A stretch of DNA of 64,000 bases from Limnanthes douglasii subsp. nivea (GCA_036936605.1 JAUPFV010000002.1:164912813-164976812), one strand, 5' to 3'. Numbered from the stretch's first letter, positions 1 to 10,903 are shown. Notes: generated by a model from the letters alone, not told the origin. Made by a program: numbers and translations.

Positions 1-509
1 AAATGATCCATCAACAGTCCGTCTACATGTCTCCGGCCATGGCTGTGACCATGAGATGACCCTTTTCCTATATGCCTTCTCAACCTTCCATGTCTGTCTC
101 TCTTTTTTGAATACTTTTTGACCAACTTCTGTTTCTTTCTAGAACTGCCTTCATCGCTGCTGGATGACAGGGACTCCTCAACTCCATCTTCGTTCGAGGA
201 GCTACTAGAAGATTCTGAATGTGAATCTGAGCTCTCCACCGGTTTAGACTGGCGAGACTTCTTTGAGATAACATGAGTCTTTTTAGTACTTACATGGGTT
301 TTTGCTGATGGGCCATGCCCCCTTGGATTGTCAGTGCGGTGAACGACTGACACTTTTGATTTTTCTTTTTAGCCCATCTCCACCCTTTTAGCAGCCCTCA
401 AGGCTTCTATCTCAGCTTTCAATCTATCTCGCTCTTCAATCGTGTATTCATCATTTTCTCCCACCACTTCTGGCAAAGTTGGTGGTACTGCCTGCTCGTC
501 CGGATTCAT
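1..509 (-). pseudogene. Gag N-terminal region of a Tat/Ogre-type Ty3/gypsy element (partial, one in-frame stop)
   Basis: The minus strand opens with an ATG at 509, 54 bases past the primer-binding site at 563-579, where OTA-lineage (Athila/Tat/Ogre) elements start gag. The first 46 codons begin MNPDEQAVPPTLPEV and include an acidic stretch and a short helix-forming segment. They end in a TAA at 369-371. The same frame then stays open to base 1 with a Ser-, Lys- and His-rich sequence (SSSSSS and SHGHSHGRRH tracts), so a single nonsense codon separates two coding blocks. In an intact element Gag would form the capsid-like particle. The gene continues beyond the left edge, so protease and pol are not seen. 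The Gag call rests mainly on position after LTR and primer site; the low-complexity sequence has no diagnostic domain here. Confidence 0.6.
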
Positions 510-562
510 CCGAACTGGCTTTTCTTGATGGTTTCGAATGCTAAGTTCAAGAACTTTCTCCT

Positions 563-579
563 CCCACTATGGTCGCCAA
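563..579 (-). promoter_or_regulatory. Primer-binding-site-like sequence (TTGGCGACC type)
   Basis: On the minus strand the LTR end is followed by AA and then TTGGCGACCATAGTGGG. The same TTGGCGA core in the same place follows the LTRs of elements E (27138-27152) and F (58261 on). I have not assigned the priming tRNA. Confidence 0.6.
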
Positions 580-581
580 TT

Positions 582-957
582 TGGTGTGGATTATTTTCGA
601 CTGAGGGTAATTTGGTCAGGTGTTTTGCAGTGTTTCAAAGGTATTTAATGTTTGAGTGTTTTGTAGTGAGAGATTTAAGCTGTCTGATTGTATTAAATGT
701 TCATTACCATCATTAATGAAAGTGGTTGGGTATTTATACCCTTAATTATGGGCCACATGGGCTTTCGGGTCAAACTTATGAAATCGGGTCGAGTTCAAAA
801 ACCAATTAGTTTATTAAGTAGATTAGCAATTAGCTTAGTCAAAAGGTGATTAGCTTTTAGTACTTTTGTCCAGTTCGGATGGTTCAGTGGATGGATTTTG
901 TCCGAATTGCCCCTGTCCGGTTTCTACAGTTAGTGGTGAAAATTTCCGGACTCATCA
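582..957 (-). repeat. 5' LTR of the left-edge Tat/Ogre-type element
   Basis: Minus-strand LTR starting TGATGAGTCC at 957 and ending CCACACCA at 582, next to the primer site. It holds a TATA box at 731-738, which splits it into about 220 bases of U3 and about 150 of R-U5. The 3' end is fixed by the primer site. The 5' end rests only on the TG dinucleotide, because the partner LTR lies outside the window. Confidence 0.55.
731..738 (-). promoter_or_regulatory. TATA box in the LTR
   Basis: TATAAATA on the minus strand, about 220 bases into the LTR and about 150 bases before the primer site, the usual place for an LTR promoter. Transcription would run toward base 1. Confidence 0.55.
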
Positions 958-1121
958 AAAGGTATTTGGGGTATTATAAAAAAAATTTGATATTAAGTGG
1001 TGTTAAGTAGAAAAATTGGATGTTATGTAAGTATTATTGATATTTGGGGAATTAAGTAGGAATTATGTTTAGTTTTGGGTTCTATTAAGTACTTTACCAT
1101 ATATTTTTATCTTTGGGACCC

Positions 1122-1918
1122 AATCAGTTGGTTACTTTTATTGATGATCGTGCAAAGATGATCAAATGGCGTTGATGAAGTCAAAAAGTGAAGTAAACTT
1201 TTTTATTTCAATATTTTTCATAAAATGGTTTGTAGTTAGCACAATGCGAAGATTCAGGTTTGCCACAGTGATAATGAAGATCAATATCTGAGTTTCGAAT
1301 TGAAGAAGTTTTTAGAAGCATGAGAAAATATTCATCAAAACTACTTATTTCAACATATACCAACATAACGGGATGACCGACCAAAAAATATGTTACTTAT
1401 TGAAGGTTGTTCGTGCTTTATTGAAGACACATATACTTTTATTCTATTAGTTTCAGACACTTACCTCTACAACATATTTGATCAACCACGTTTATTCCAA
1501 CACTATTGGTTTACGGATACCATCGCAGGTTCTCACCCAAATAATGGTCCCTCATCGATTCCAGGCTTACCTCCTTACATTTTTTGGATGTGTATAATTT
1601 ATATATATACATAAGTGTCATCGCAAAATGTCAAAACTTCAAGCATTGCAATATACTTTTTAGGATATACTGCTTATAGAAAAGAACTTGACCAATTGAA
1701 ATAGTTTCTTGGGATCAAAGTGTCTCTATCTCATATATTAATTTGCTTATGTAAAATAAATATGCTTTAGATTTGTTGCATGAAACTGGAATATTAGGAT
1801 GTCAACCAACTAATACACCAGTAGCAGCAGGATTAGAGTTATGTGTTAAGACTAATCTGGTGCATAATGATAGATGAATATTTTAGAGATTGGGTGAACG
1901 ATTGGTGTATGTTAGACA
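1122..1918 (+). pseudogene. Ty1/copia pol remnant: integrase core joined to the end of RT
   Basis: Translation in shifting plus frames gives a copia integrase core. A VTFIDD stretch near 1130 holds the first catalytic Asp. HSDNE near 1270 is the second Asp (SDNG in the family), followed by a FELKKFLEA..IHQ block that normally precedes the catalytic Glu. Next comes LLTFFGCV near 1570 and a GYTAYRKE block near 1660. The sequence then jumps to FLGIKVSLS (about 1709) and ALDLLHETGILGCQPTNTP (about 1768), the 3' part of copia reverse transcriptase. Most of RT is missing. Many stops and frameshifts occur, so this is an old inactive fragment. Family assignment is confident; limits are good to about 20 bases. 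Confidence 0.8.
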
Positions 1919-1934
1919 CTCCTTAAAATTTTGA

Positions 1935-2102
1935 CCTAATATTTCTTTGATCATTATATGTGTTGGATTATCGTGTGTAGACACTTTATTCATACCAACA
2001 ATTCCTTTTGATATTATATCACGAATAAAATGATATATGTGTTTTGTACCTTCATATTACATCTTGTTCTCTGTAAGGTGTATGACACTCTGACTGTCAC
2101 CT
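1935..2102 (-). pseudogene. Ty1/copia RNase H C-terminal remnant
   Basis: The minus strand from 2102 reads DSQSVIHLTEN, then TKHIYHFIRDII, then a KVSTHDNPTHIM block. These are the Asp-containing motif, the HI.YHFIRD motif and the (D)NPAD motif of copia RNase H, in the correct order. One internal stop and small gaps are present. It lies on the opposite strand from the integrase/RT scrap that ends only about 15 bases away, so the two are either different elements or an inverted rearrangement of one. Confidence 0.75.
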
Positions 2103-2121
2103 AAACCCTAAACCCTAAATC
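2101..2121 (+). repeat. Short telomere-like tract
   Basis: CTAAACCCTAAACCCTAAAT is about 2.7 units of the plant telomere repeat CCCTAAA. It lies exactly between the copia RNase H scrap and the site where element A entered. It may be telomere-like filler at a repaired break, or chance. Confidence 0.5.
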
Positions 2122-2135
2122 CCAAATATACAACA

Positions 2136-3005
2136 TGATAAACTTCTCCTAGAATCGGCACTCTGAAATGGGATAGGGATAACTTTGCAACCAGGAACCC
2201 AAAAGGATTCAAGCATCAAAGGATGTGGATCGATAGGTCACACAAAGTTTGTGGAAAGGTCTTTGATATTCCAACTGATCTTCCTTTGGATATGACGCAC
2301 CAAATGAAGAACAGGTTTTCTTGTGGATATTACACACCAACAAGAGAAAAGTAAAACTTAAGAAGTTTTTTCAGAATCAAAGATAGTCTAACCATTAGAA
2401 TTCTGAGTACATAGTTTTATAGGAGAAAGAACTACCCTTGAACATAATTAAGGTTGTTCTTGGAAACATAATGCATGCCTCTAAAACAATTAAGGCTTTT
2501 CTTGGAAACAAAATGCTTTAATATTGAAAATACAAAGTATTAATGATATAAGCTGGAAATCAGACCCTTCCCTCCTCCAAGGACGTGGCTTTTGGTGTAG
2601 ATGGGCCTTGGGCTTTTATTTCAACAAATGGGCAATGGTGAAGTGAAACAATTGCCTCATTAAAAACCTTGTCAAGAAAACCCATTGGGGCAAAACTTGA
2701 ACAATGGAAAAAGAGTACAATCGAGACACTTTCTCATTTGTTGAAATCAATAAGCTTGAATCAAGACCAAAGTGGTTTGAAAAGCTTTTCCACCATACTT
2801 GCTGTTTTGATCATGTGGCTTCTCTAGTTGATTAAGCAATCCTCCAACAGCTTTGTTAAATTGTTTTGCTCTTGATCGAGTTGTTGGACCAGCTGGTAAA
2901 ATAAGAATATCTTCAACTTCAAGCTCATCTTCTTTTTCAAGTTGTTCATCTGGTTCTTGCACATTTCCATGTTCTAAGCTCCTTGTGTCATCTAGGATCA
3001 CATCA
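2136..3005 (-). repeat. Element A 3' LTR
   Basis: Minus-strand LTR starting TGATGTGATCC at 3005 and ending at 2136. Its first 260 or so bases encode the last 85 residues of the polyprotein, including a GPTTRSRAK motif. A purine run just upstream (GTGTGAGAGGA, about 3006-3016) is both the likely polypurine tract and coding sequence. Confidence 0.9.
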
Positions 3006-6000
3006 TCCTCTCACACTTGAAAAGGATTTGACCTCAAATCCATTTCATCTGGGATAAAAGGAACCAAATCAGAAACATTAAAGGTAGGACTCACTTTATA
3101 CTTACCTCGTAGGTCAAGTTGATACGCATTATTGTTGATCTTTTTTGTTACTTCAAATGGTCCATCAATTCTAGGCATCAATTTTGACTTCCTCTCTTCT
3201 GGAAATCTTTCCTTTCTTAAGTTCACCCATACTTGATCTCCAACCTCAAAAAATTTCTCACGTCTTCCCTTGTTTGCTTGTTTGATATATTGCTCAATTT
3301 TCTTTTCTATGTTTTTCCTTGCATCATCATGGATCTGTTTTACAAGTTCAGCTTTCTTTTTCCCATCTATGCTAGTTCTTTCACTCAAAGGCAAAGGAAT
3401 TAGATCCAAAGGAGATATTGGGTTAAATCCATAAACAATTTGAAAAGGAGAGTACTTAGAAGTAGAATGCATAGAATGATTGTATGGAAATTCAACATGC
3501 GGCAAACATTCTTCTCAAGTTTTCAAGTTATATTTAATTAATGCACGTAGAAGAGTGGACAAAGTCCTATTTACCACTTCTGTTTGTCCATCAGTTTGTG
3601 GGTGACAGGTAGTAGAAAATAAAAGCTCTAACTTAGACCACAAAGTTTTCCAAAAGTAACTTAGAAACTTAGTGTCCCTATCTGAAACTATCGTCCTATG
3701 CATGCCATGCAAACGAACTATCTCTTTAAAGAACAGATTAGCAATGTGCAACGCATCATCAGTTTTGTGACAAGCAACAAAGTGTGCCATTTTAGAGAAT
3801 CGATCAACAACCATAAAAATGGAATCCTTACCAGTTCAAGTCCTAGGAAATCCAACTACAAAGTCCATAGATATATCATTCCAAGGATGCGTAGGAATAG
3901 GTAAAGGAGTATACAAACCGTGGGATTGAACCTTAGATTTGGCTTGTTTGCAAGTAGCACATCTGTCACCGATTCTTTCAACATCCCTCCTCATATGTGG
4001 CCAATGAAAGTGATCCAGTATTACCTTGAGAGTTTTAACTATTCCAAAATGTCCCATTAAGCCTCCTCCATGGGCTTCTCTAACAAGTAAATCTCTCATG
4101 GAACAATTAGGCACACATAAACGTTTATCAAAGAATAAGAATCCTTCATGCCTATAGAACCGCCCTGAAGAAAACTTTTCAGATGCTTGATACATCTTTC
4201 CAAAATCAGAATCATTTTCATATAAACTCTTAGATGATCAAATCCTAAAATCTTAGCTTCAAGAGTAGTTATTAAGGCATACATTCGGGACAATGCATCA
4301 GCATCAATATTTTCTTTACCTTGTTTGTATTTGATGACATATGGAAATGTCTCAATAAATTCTATCCACCTTGCATGTCTTTTGTTAAGTTTTTGCTGAC
4401 CTTTTAGGTGTTTGAGAGATTCATGGTCAGTGTGTATGACAAACTCCTTTGGCCACAAGTAATGCTGCCATGTTTGCAAAGCTCGAACTAAGGCATACAA
4501 CTCCTTGTCATAAGTATGATAGTTTTGAGTAGCTCCTCCAAGCTTTTCACTGAAATAAGCTATGGGCTTTTTATCCTGCATCAAAACAGCTCCAATCCCA
4601 ATTCGAGAAGCATCACATTCAATCTCAAAAGTTTTAAGAAAATCAGGTAATGTCAAGATAGGAGCATGAGTAAACTTCTCTTTTAAGGATTGAAATTCTT
4701 CTTCTTGAGCTTGTTCCCACTTGAAACCAATGTCCTTCTTTATTATTTCAGAGAGTGGTGCAGCTAAGGTGCTGAAATCTTTGACAAAACGCCTATAAAA
4801 TCGTGCAAGGCCGTGGAAGCTTCTCACTTCTCCAACTGTTTTTGGATTTGGCCATTCGCGGATTGCCTTAACCTTTTCCTCATCCACCTTAATACCATCT
4901 GCACTTATAACAAAACCTAAAAAGACAAGATTATCGGTACAAAAAGTGCATTTCTTAAGATTAGCATGGAGATTTTCCTTCCTAAGTACACTTAAAATCA
5001 ATTTCAGATGGTGAACATGTTCTTCTAAGCACTTGCTGTAAATTAAGATGTCATCGAAATATACAACAACAAAAACTCCTATATAAGCCCTTAGAACATG
5101 ATTCATTAACCGCATGAATGTACTCGGTGCATTAGTCAGCCCAAATGGCATTACTAACCATTCATATAGTCCATGCTTAGTTTTAAATGCAGTTTTCCAC
5201 TCATCCCCTTCTTTCATCCTAATTTGGTGATAACCACTTTTAAGATCAATCTTAGAAAAAATGCTAGAACCATGCAATTCATCTAACATATAATCTAATC
5301 TAGGTATAGGATGGCGATACTTTACTGTTATGTTGTTGATGGCTCTGCAATCAACACACATTCTCCAGCTTCTATCTTTCTTGGGCACAAGTAGAACTGG
5401 TACCGTACAAGGACTCATGCTTTCACGGATATGTCCTTTTTCCACCAGTTCACTGATTTGCCTTTGCAATTCTTTTGTCTCCACTGGATTAGTTCTATAA
5501 GCAGGTCTGTTAGGAAGGGAGGCTCCAGGTACAAAATCTATTTGGTGTTCGATGCCTCTAATTGGTGGAAGCCCCTTTGGATTGTCTTTAGGGAATATAT
5601 CTTCAAATTCCTGCAAGAGAGAAGTCATCTCACTCGGCAACACCGGTGTCAAGTTAGTTAAACTCATAAGAGTTTCCTTAAACACAAAAAGTAACATAGG
5701 TTGCTTAGAGAATAATGCTTTCTTAACCTCGCCAGATTTTGCATAGAAATTCGAATGTTTAGTTACCTGACTTTCCTTGTTCTGCATATGCTTTTGATCT
5801 TGGTAAACTTCTCGTGGAGTCATGGGAACTAGAGTGGTTTTCCTTCCTTGAAACTCAAATGTATGGCGATTAGTGAATCAATCATGGATAACCTTTCGAT
5901 CAGATTTCCATGGCTTTCCTAACAGTATGTGACTAGCCTCCATTGGTAGAACATCACATAAAACTTCATCTTCGTACTTACCAATGGCTAAGGGAACTTC

Positions 6001-7379
6001 TACTTGGTGGCTAACTTTCATTTCTCCATTTTCGTTAAGCCATTGAAGCTTGTAAGGTGCTGGATGCTTTTTCGTTTTTAAACCAAGCTTCTTTACCATA
6101 AATTCGCTTGCCACATTGGTACAACTGCCTTCATCGATAATAAGGCTACAAACTTTCCCTTGAACAAGACACCTAGTGTGAAACAGATTCTCCCTTTGCT
6201 CTTGTTCTTCTTCTTTTGTTTGAACGCTTAAAGACCTTCTGGCTACCAATAAATCTCCTTTAGCAGGTCGCTCTAAGTGTTCTTCGGAAGAATCAGAGAC
6301 AATTTCTTCTTCCTCTGAAATTATTTCTCCATTATCTAGAATTGTCATAATCTTCTTATTAGAACACTCATTAGCATAATAATGTCCCATCCCTTTGCAC
6401 TTGAAACACTTAACATCACGAGTTCTGATTGCAACCTCTTTAGGTTTGCCCTTGTTATCAATAGACAATGGTGTTCCAGATTTTTGGTTCACCTCTACGT
6501 AGCTTCCTTTCTGATAATTGGTCTTCTCATCTTTTGAATAACTTGGCTTAATTGTTACTGCCCCTAAACCGCAACTTAATATTGAGGAGTTCTTTCTTTT
6601 AACTTGTTGTTCAAATAGCAAAGCTTTGTGTAGCATCTCTTCTAGTTCAACATAATACTGAGTTTCCAATCTGTCTTGAATTTCTCTATTTAAACCCCCA
6701 AGAAACCTTGACATTGTTGCCTCTCAATCTTCTGAAATATCAGCTCGCAACATTAAGGTCTCCATTTCTTGACAATACTCTTCAACAGATCGGCTTCCTT
6801 GTGTTAATATCCTCAGCTTTAGATGCAACTCACGGTGGTAATGACTAGGAACAAACCTCTTCTGCATAATGGCTTTCATTTATGCCCATGATTCTATAGG
6901 ATGTTCCCCATTACGCCTTCTTGAGGTAACGAGTTGATCCCACAAACTAAGAGCATAATCATAAAATTTAGTAGCAGCAATTCTTACTCGATTGGTCTCC
7001 GTGTAGTGTTGAACGTTGAAAACGAGTTCAATCTTCTTTTCCCATTCCAAATAGGCATCTGGATCGTTTTTTCCATGGAATGGTGGAATTTTAATCTTGA
7101 GACCTCCAAGATTATCACGCATACGTTCGTCGCCCTCTCTTGTACGTCTATGGTGCCTTCTATGACTGTTTCGAGACAAATTGCTAATGCGTTCATAATA
7201 TTCATCAGCGGCTTCATTTCTGAATTGGTTTATCGTGAACGGTTCCGCTCGTGGTCAGTGTTTGATTGAAGCTCTTCGCGAAAGTCATCTATCTTGGTGT
7301 CTATCAACTTTGTCATAGCTTTAATTAGAAGCTTGTTGTTATTGAAATTACTGTTTTCTGCATCATTTGAATTAGACAT
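2747..7379 (-). pseudogene. Element A gag-pol polyprotein (CRM clade), broken
   Basis: Read on the minus strand from the ATG at 7379: Gag (about 7379-6380) with a zinc knuckle CFKCKGMGHYY near 6400; protease with IIDEGSC near 6140, where relative C has IIDGGSC; reverse transcriptase (about 5650-4980) with YFDDILIY near 5060; RNase H with the TDHESLKH block near 4420; and integrase (about 4200-3200) with an [10 protein letters not shown] zinc region, SDRDTKF and GQTEVVN. The frame ends inside the LTR. Against element C, this copy has a 31-base deletion near 7225, in-frame stops near 6880, 6718, 5878, 3836, 3515 and 3011, and a one-base deletion near 4230. It therefore cannot make a full polyprotein. 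In a live element the domains act in a cytoplasmic particle and integrase acts in the nucleus. Confidence 0.92.
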
Positions 7380-7696
7380 CCTTTTTTACAAAACAAAACA
7401 AAAACAAATCACCAGCAACAAGTCCTTGGAAAGTTCTTCAATTTATTTAAAACCATAAAACATATCCAAATCTGTTTTTCCTAAGAATATTAAGAGATAA
7501 GTTTCATAACAGCACCTAAAAACGATTTTCTACGATTTTAAATCTCAAACAACTATAGCTAGGGTGAAACGGATCAGAATTTCGTGATTCAAAATGAAAT
7601 CATCACACTAACACTCAAATCTTCACAAACAAACTGATAATATAAAATAGATGAAGAAAAATTAATGAGAAAGAGAATACCCAACTTTCAGAATGT

Positions 7697-7709
7697 TGCT
7701 CTGATACCA
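7697..7709 (-). promoter_or_regulatory. Element A primer-binding site, initiator-Met tRNA type
   Basis: TGGTATCAGAGCA on the minus strand, two bases past the LTR end. It is complementary to the 3' end of plant initiator methionine tRNA and primes minus-strand DNA synthesis. Confidence 0.95.
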
Positions 7710-7711
7710 CT

Positions 7712-8582
7712 TGATAAACTCCTCCTAGAATCGGCACTCTGAAATGGGATAGGGATAACTTTGCAACCAGGAACCCAAAAGGATTCAAGAATCAAAGGAT
7801 GTGGATCGATAGGTCACACAAAGGTTGTCGAAAGGCCTTTGATATTCCAACTGATCTTCCTTTGGATATGACGCACCAAATGAAGAACAGGTTTTCTTGT
7901 GGATATTACACACCAACAAGAGAATAGTAAAACTTAAGAAGTTTTTTCAGAATCAAAGATAGTCTAACCATTAGAATTCTGAGTACACAGTTTTTATAGG
8001 AGAAAGAACTAGCCTTGAACACAATTAAGGCTGTTCTTGGAAACATAATGCATGCCTCTAAAACAATTAAGGCTTTTCTTGGAAACAAAATGCTTTAATA
8101 TTGAAAATACAAAGTATTAATGATATAAGCTGGAAATCAGACCCTTCCCTCCTCCAAGGACGTGGCGTTTGGTGTAGATGGGCCTTGGGCTTTTATTTCA
8201 ACAAATGGGCAATGGTGAAGTGAAACAATTGCTTCATTAAAAACCTTGTCAAGAAAACCCATTGGGACAAAACTTGAACAAGGGAAAAAGAGTACAATCG
8301 AGACACTTTCTCATTTGTTGCAATCAATTAGCTTGAATCAACACCAAAGTGGTTTGACAAGATTTTCCACCATACTTGATGTTTTGATCATGTGGATACT
8401 CTAGTTGATTAAGCAATCCTCCAACAGCTTTGTTAAATTGTTTTGCTCTTGATCGAGTTGTTGGACCAGCCGGTAAAATAAGAATATCTTCAACTTCAAG
8501 CTCATCTTTTTTTTCAAGTTGTTCATCTGGTTCTTGCACATTTCCATGTTCTAAGCTCACTGTGTCATCTAGGATCACATCA
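7712..8582 (-). repeat. Element A 5' LTR
   Basis: Begins TGATGTGATCC at 8582 and ends GGAGTTTATCA at 7712. It is colinear with the 3' LTR at 2136-3005. The LTR-coded polyprotein tail is present but has no function at the 5' end. Here it joins in frame to the flanking integrase scrap, giving a 138-codon chimeric frame (8324-8740). Confidence 0.92.
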
Positions 8583-8587
8583 CAACA

Positions 8588-8880
8588 TATGCTGGACAGG
8601 ATAAATTTTATCACTTCTTTGGATGTAGTACCGAAGAGAGGTGTTGTTTCTACCCAGTTGGAGAAATAATCAACTGCTAATAGAATAGTTCGACAACCTC
8701 TGCACACCATTGGTAGGGGTCCCACTAAATCGAGCCCCAATATATCAAAGGTATTGCCTCAGATATTGATTCCAGTGGCACTATCAATAATATGATTTGG
8801 CTGCATATGAGAAACCAACACCAGAAGTTGACTTATCACATTAGAAATAATACAACGATATTAAATTATTAATATTTGAA
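8588..8880 (-). pseudogene. Integrase remnant of a Tat/Ogre-type Ty3/gypsy element
   Basis: The minus strand encodes GLDLVGPLPM, VDYFSNWVE and FILSSICC, the start of a retroviral-type integrase core with its first catalytic Asp (in GLDLV). Upstream is a degenerate stretch with an N-terminal-domain look, broken by a stop. The second Asp and the Glu are absent. Element A inserted right after SICC. Across A, the left flank adds about four more residues (IFGI, compare RFGVP in relatives) before a stop and the telomere-like tract. Confidence 0.8.
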
Positions 8881-9109
8881 AACGATGTCAGAAAACTGTA
8901 ATTGGTAAAAATTTGTGGAGAATGTCAAAACCTATCTATATGAACACACGTAAAATTAATCTTTCATGTTTTGGTGGAAAAATGGTTGAAATAATAGAAC
9001 ATGACCAACTTTGTTATTAGTTAAATATGTAACTACAAATAAAATTATCATTTTTTCCTAATATTAGAATATTTGACATGCTTGTTTAAATATGTAAGTA
9101 ATACATTGC
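8881..9109. other. AT-rich stretch, nothing recognised
   Basis: Between the integrase scrap and the rDNA scrap. No ORF of note, no domain and no clear repeat. Confidence 0.5.
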
Positions 9110-9652
9110 ATCCTCGATGCCTCTAATCATTGGTTTTACCCGATATAACTCACATTCGAGCTTCAACTATCCCGAGGGAAACTACGAAGGGAACCAACTA
9201 CTTGACAGTTCGATTAGTCTTTCGTCCCTATACCCAAGTTAGATGAATGATTTGCAAGTCAATATTATTGTGCGCTTCCACCAGAGTTTCCTATAGCTTC
9301 GCCTGCTCATGCGTATTTCACTATATTTTTTGTCTCGACAAGCATGCTCACACTCGAACGCTTCTCAAGAGATTAGGTTCGGTTGGAGATGAACCTGCAT
9401 GACGATCTCACCAATTAGCTTCCTTGCGTCTTATGAGTTTACTCACCCGTTCACTCAGACAGATGTCAGACTCCTTGGTTTGTGTTTTAAGACGAACCGA
9501 ATGAGGAACCTACATAGCGACGCTTGGAGCGTGCAGATGTTGAAGCACACCTTAAAGACGCACACTGCAACCACAATCGCAATGATGACATCTCTACGAG
9601 CATTTCAAAAGCTATAGGTTAGGCCACCACCGCAATCTGCATTGGTCCACGC
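9110..9652 (-). pseudogene. Decayed fragment of nuclear 25S (28S-like) rRNA gene
   Basis: The minus strand is colinear with an internal part of the 5' third of plant 25S rRNA. Recognisable blocks in order are TGGACCAATGCAGATTGCGG, ACCAAGGAGTCTGACAT, CGGGTGAGTAAAC, GACGCAAGGAAGCTAATTGG, GTTCGAGTGTGAGCATG, AGGAAACTCTGGTGG, TTGGGTATAGGGACGAAAG, CTAATCGAACTGTC and ATCGGGTAAAACCAATGATT. Substitutions and small gaps are frequent and many look like C to T or G to A changes, as expected for methylated rDNA after silencing. It is a fragment of about 540 bases with no 18S, 5.8S or spacer beside it, so it is not a functional gene. No protein in this interval should be believed. Confidence 0.9.
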
Positions 9653-10903
9653 TTAGGCCACCACACTAGGCCAGATCTTGCATATGCATTTAGTACTGTT
9701 AACCCATTTCTGCCTAATATTAGAGAGCAACATATGAGTAAAATTATGTGGGTTTTAAGTATATAAAGTCTTCTCATGAAAAAATAGTTTTTATTCGCAA
9801 AAATATACAGATTATGAAACAGTGGATGCATATACTAATATTGACTATTCTAGAGAAATAGATGATATTGTAATATTTGCTTCGAGATATTTTACATTTG
9901 TAGGTGCTAATTTCATTATATAGAGAAGCCATAAACAAAATAATGTTTCACATTTAAAAATAAAGCTGAATTTAAAAGTATGACACTTGGAAAATGCAAC
10001 ATTATCGTTATGATTCCAATTGACAGAATTATTCTAAGTTTTTAATATATCAATTCAAATCTATTGCGATAACATAATAAAATTTTAAATGATTAAAACT
10101 CCTATAAAAAATGATTATACAAAGCATGTACACATAGATAAGTTTTTTATATTAAAAAAACTAGATGAAAATATTATTGAGTTACCTAAAATTTGAACCG
10201 AACATCTTCGTATCCTTACAAATATTGTATCACATAAAATATTTTAAAGTTATTTAGAAAAATTTAACATGAATTATTTCTATGAACCAATTTAAAGAAA
10301 AGTTCTTTAAATTGAAATATTGAATTAATAACATACAAAATATGACTGAAATTAATCCTTATCTAGTTATTGTCTCATGCATCATCTATAATCACCTACT
10401 AATGTTAGTCTCATGCATCGTCTAAATATGAATACATATCTTATCACATATAATTATTTTTAAGCTATTAAAAATACATCATCTTAATTATATATGATAG
10501 TAACATTGATGATTCTTGTACCTTATCACCATTCACCCTTTATCATTATCGAGACCAATCCATTATCATTCTCGAGACCAAATGATCAACTATAACATAA
10601 TTATACTTAGCCAACGTTTTTGTTTTATTTTTTTTTATCCATCATGAATCCTTACATTTGTCAAAAGGTAATGGCATCCTAACGTTATCTAATCTTATTA
10701 TAACTCTCCGTACTCTTTAAATTTATTGATATGTTTAAGGACTATTAAAAAAATTATGAAATGTAAGATTTATTTATTTATGAAAATATTTCTTTTATAA
10801 TAACTAACTTGAATATTCAACTTTGTGTGCATCGTCACTTTCCATCACCTATATATATATTAATTATAAAATTAGTTATAAAATTATAAACAAAATAGTA
10901 ACT
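9653..10903. other. AT-rich stretch without recognised genes
   Basis: Mostly AT-rich sequence with small internal duplications, for example TTATCATT..CGAGACCAA twice near 10545-10580 and GTCTCATGCATC twice near 10372-10420. A short TA run lies near 10850. No coding domain seen. Confidence 0.5.

Larger units (their letters stand above)
2136..8582 (-). mobile_element. Element A: complete CRM-clade Ty3/gypsy retrotransposon
   Basis: A 6,447-base element with two LTRs (870 and 871 bases), an initiator-Met tRNA primer site, a gag-pol frame whose end runs into the 3' LTR, and perfect five-base target duplications CAACA at 2131-2135 and 8583-8587. In the first 360 or so aligned LTR bases I count about 11 differences by eye, roughly 3%. 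With usual plant rates that suggests insertion on the order of a million years ago (inference). The CRM assignment rests on the reverse transcriptase and integrase wording, the SNPFQ-type end of integrase, the absence of a classical chromodomain, and the overlap of the ORF with the LTR. The coding region is broken by stops, one frameshift and a deletion, so A would need proteins from a relative. Confidence 0.93.

Noticed and set aside
2101..2121. A telomere or chromosome end
   Set aside because: Fewer than three units, with retroelement sequence on both sides.
7697..7709. A tRNA-Met gene at the primer sites (also 46361-46373)
   Set aside because: Only the 13-base complement of the tRNA 3' end is present, right at LTR ends. 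No cloverleaf can be drawn.
7711..8582. A tandem A element sharing one LTR, suggested by polyprotein-tail codons beyond the LTR
   Set aside because: The codons lie inside the true LTR. The boundary at 8582 is confirmed by the CAACA duplications and by the same boundary in element C.
9399..9617. A 72-codon plus-strand ORF
   Set aside because: It lies wholly within the antisense 25S rDNA fragment and reads rRNA-derived sequence.
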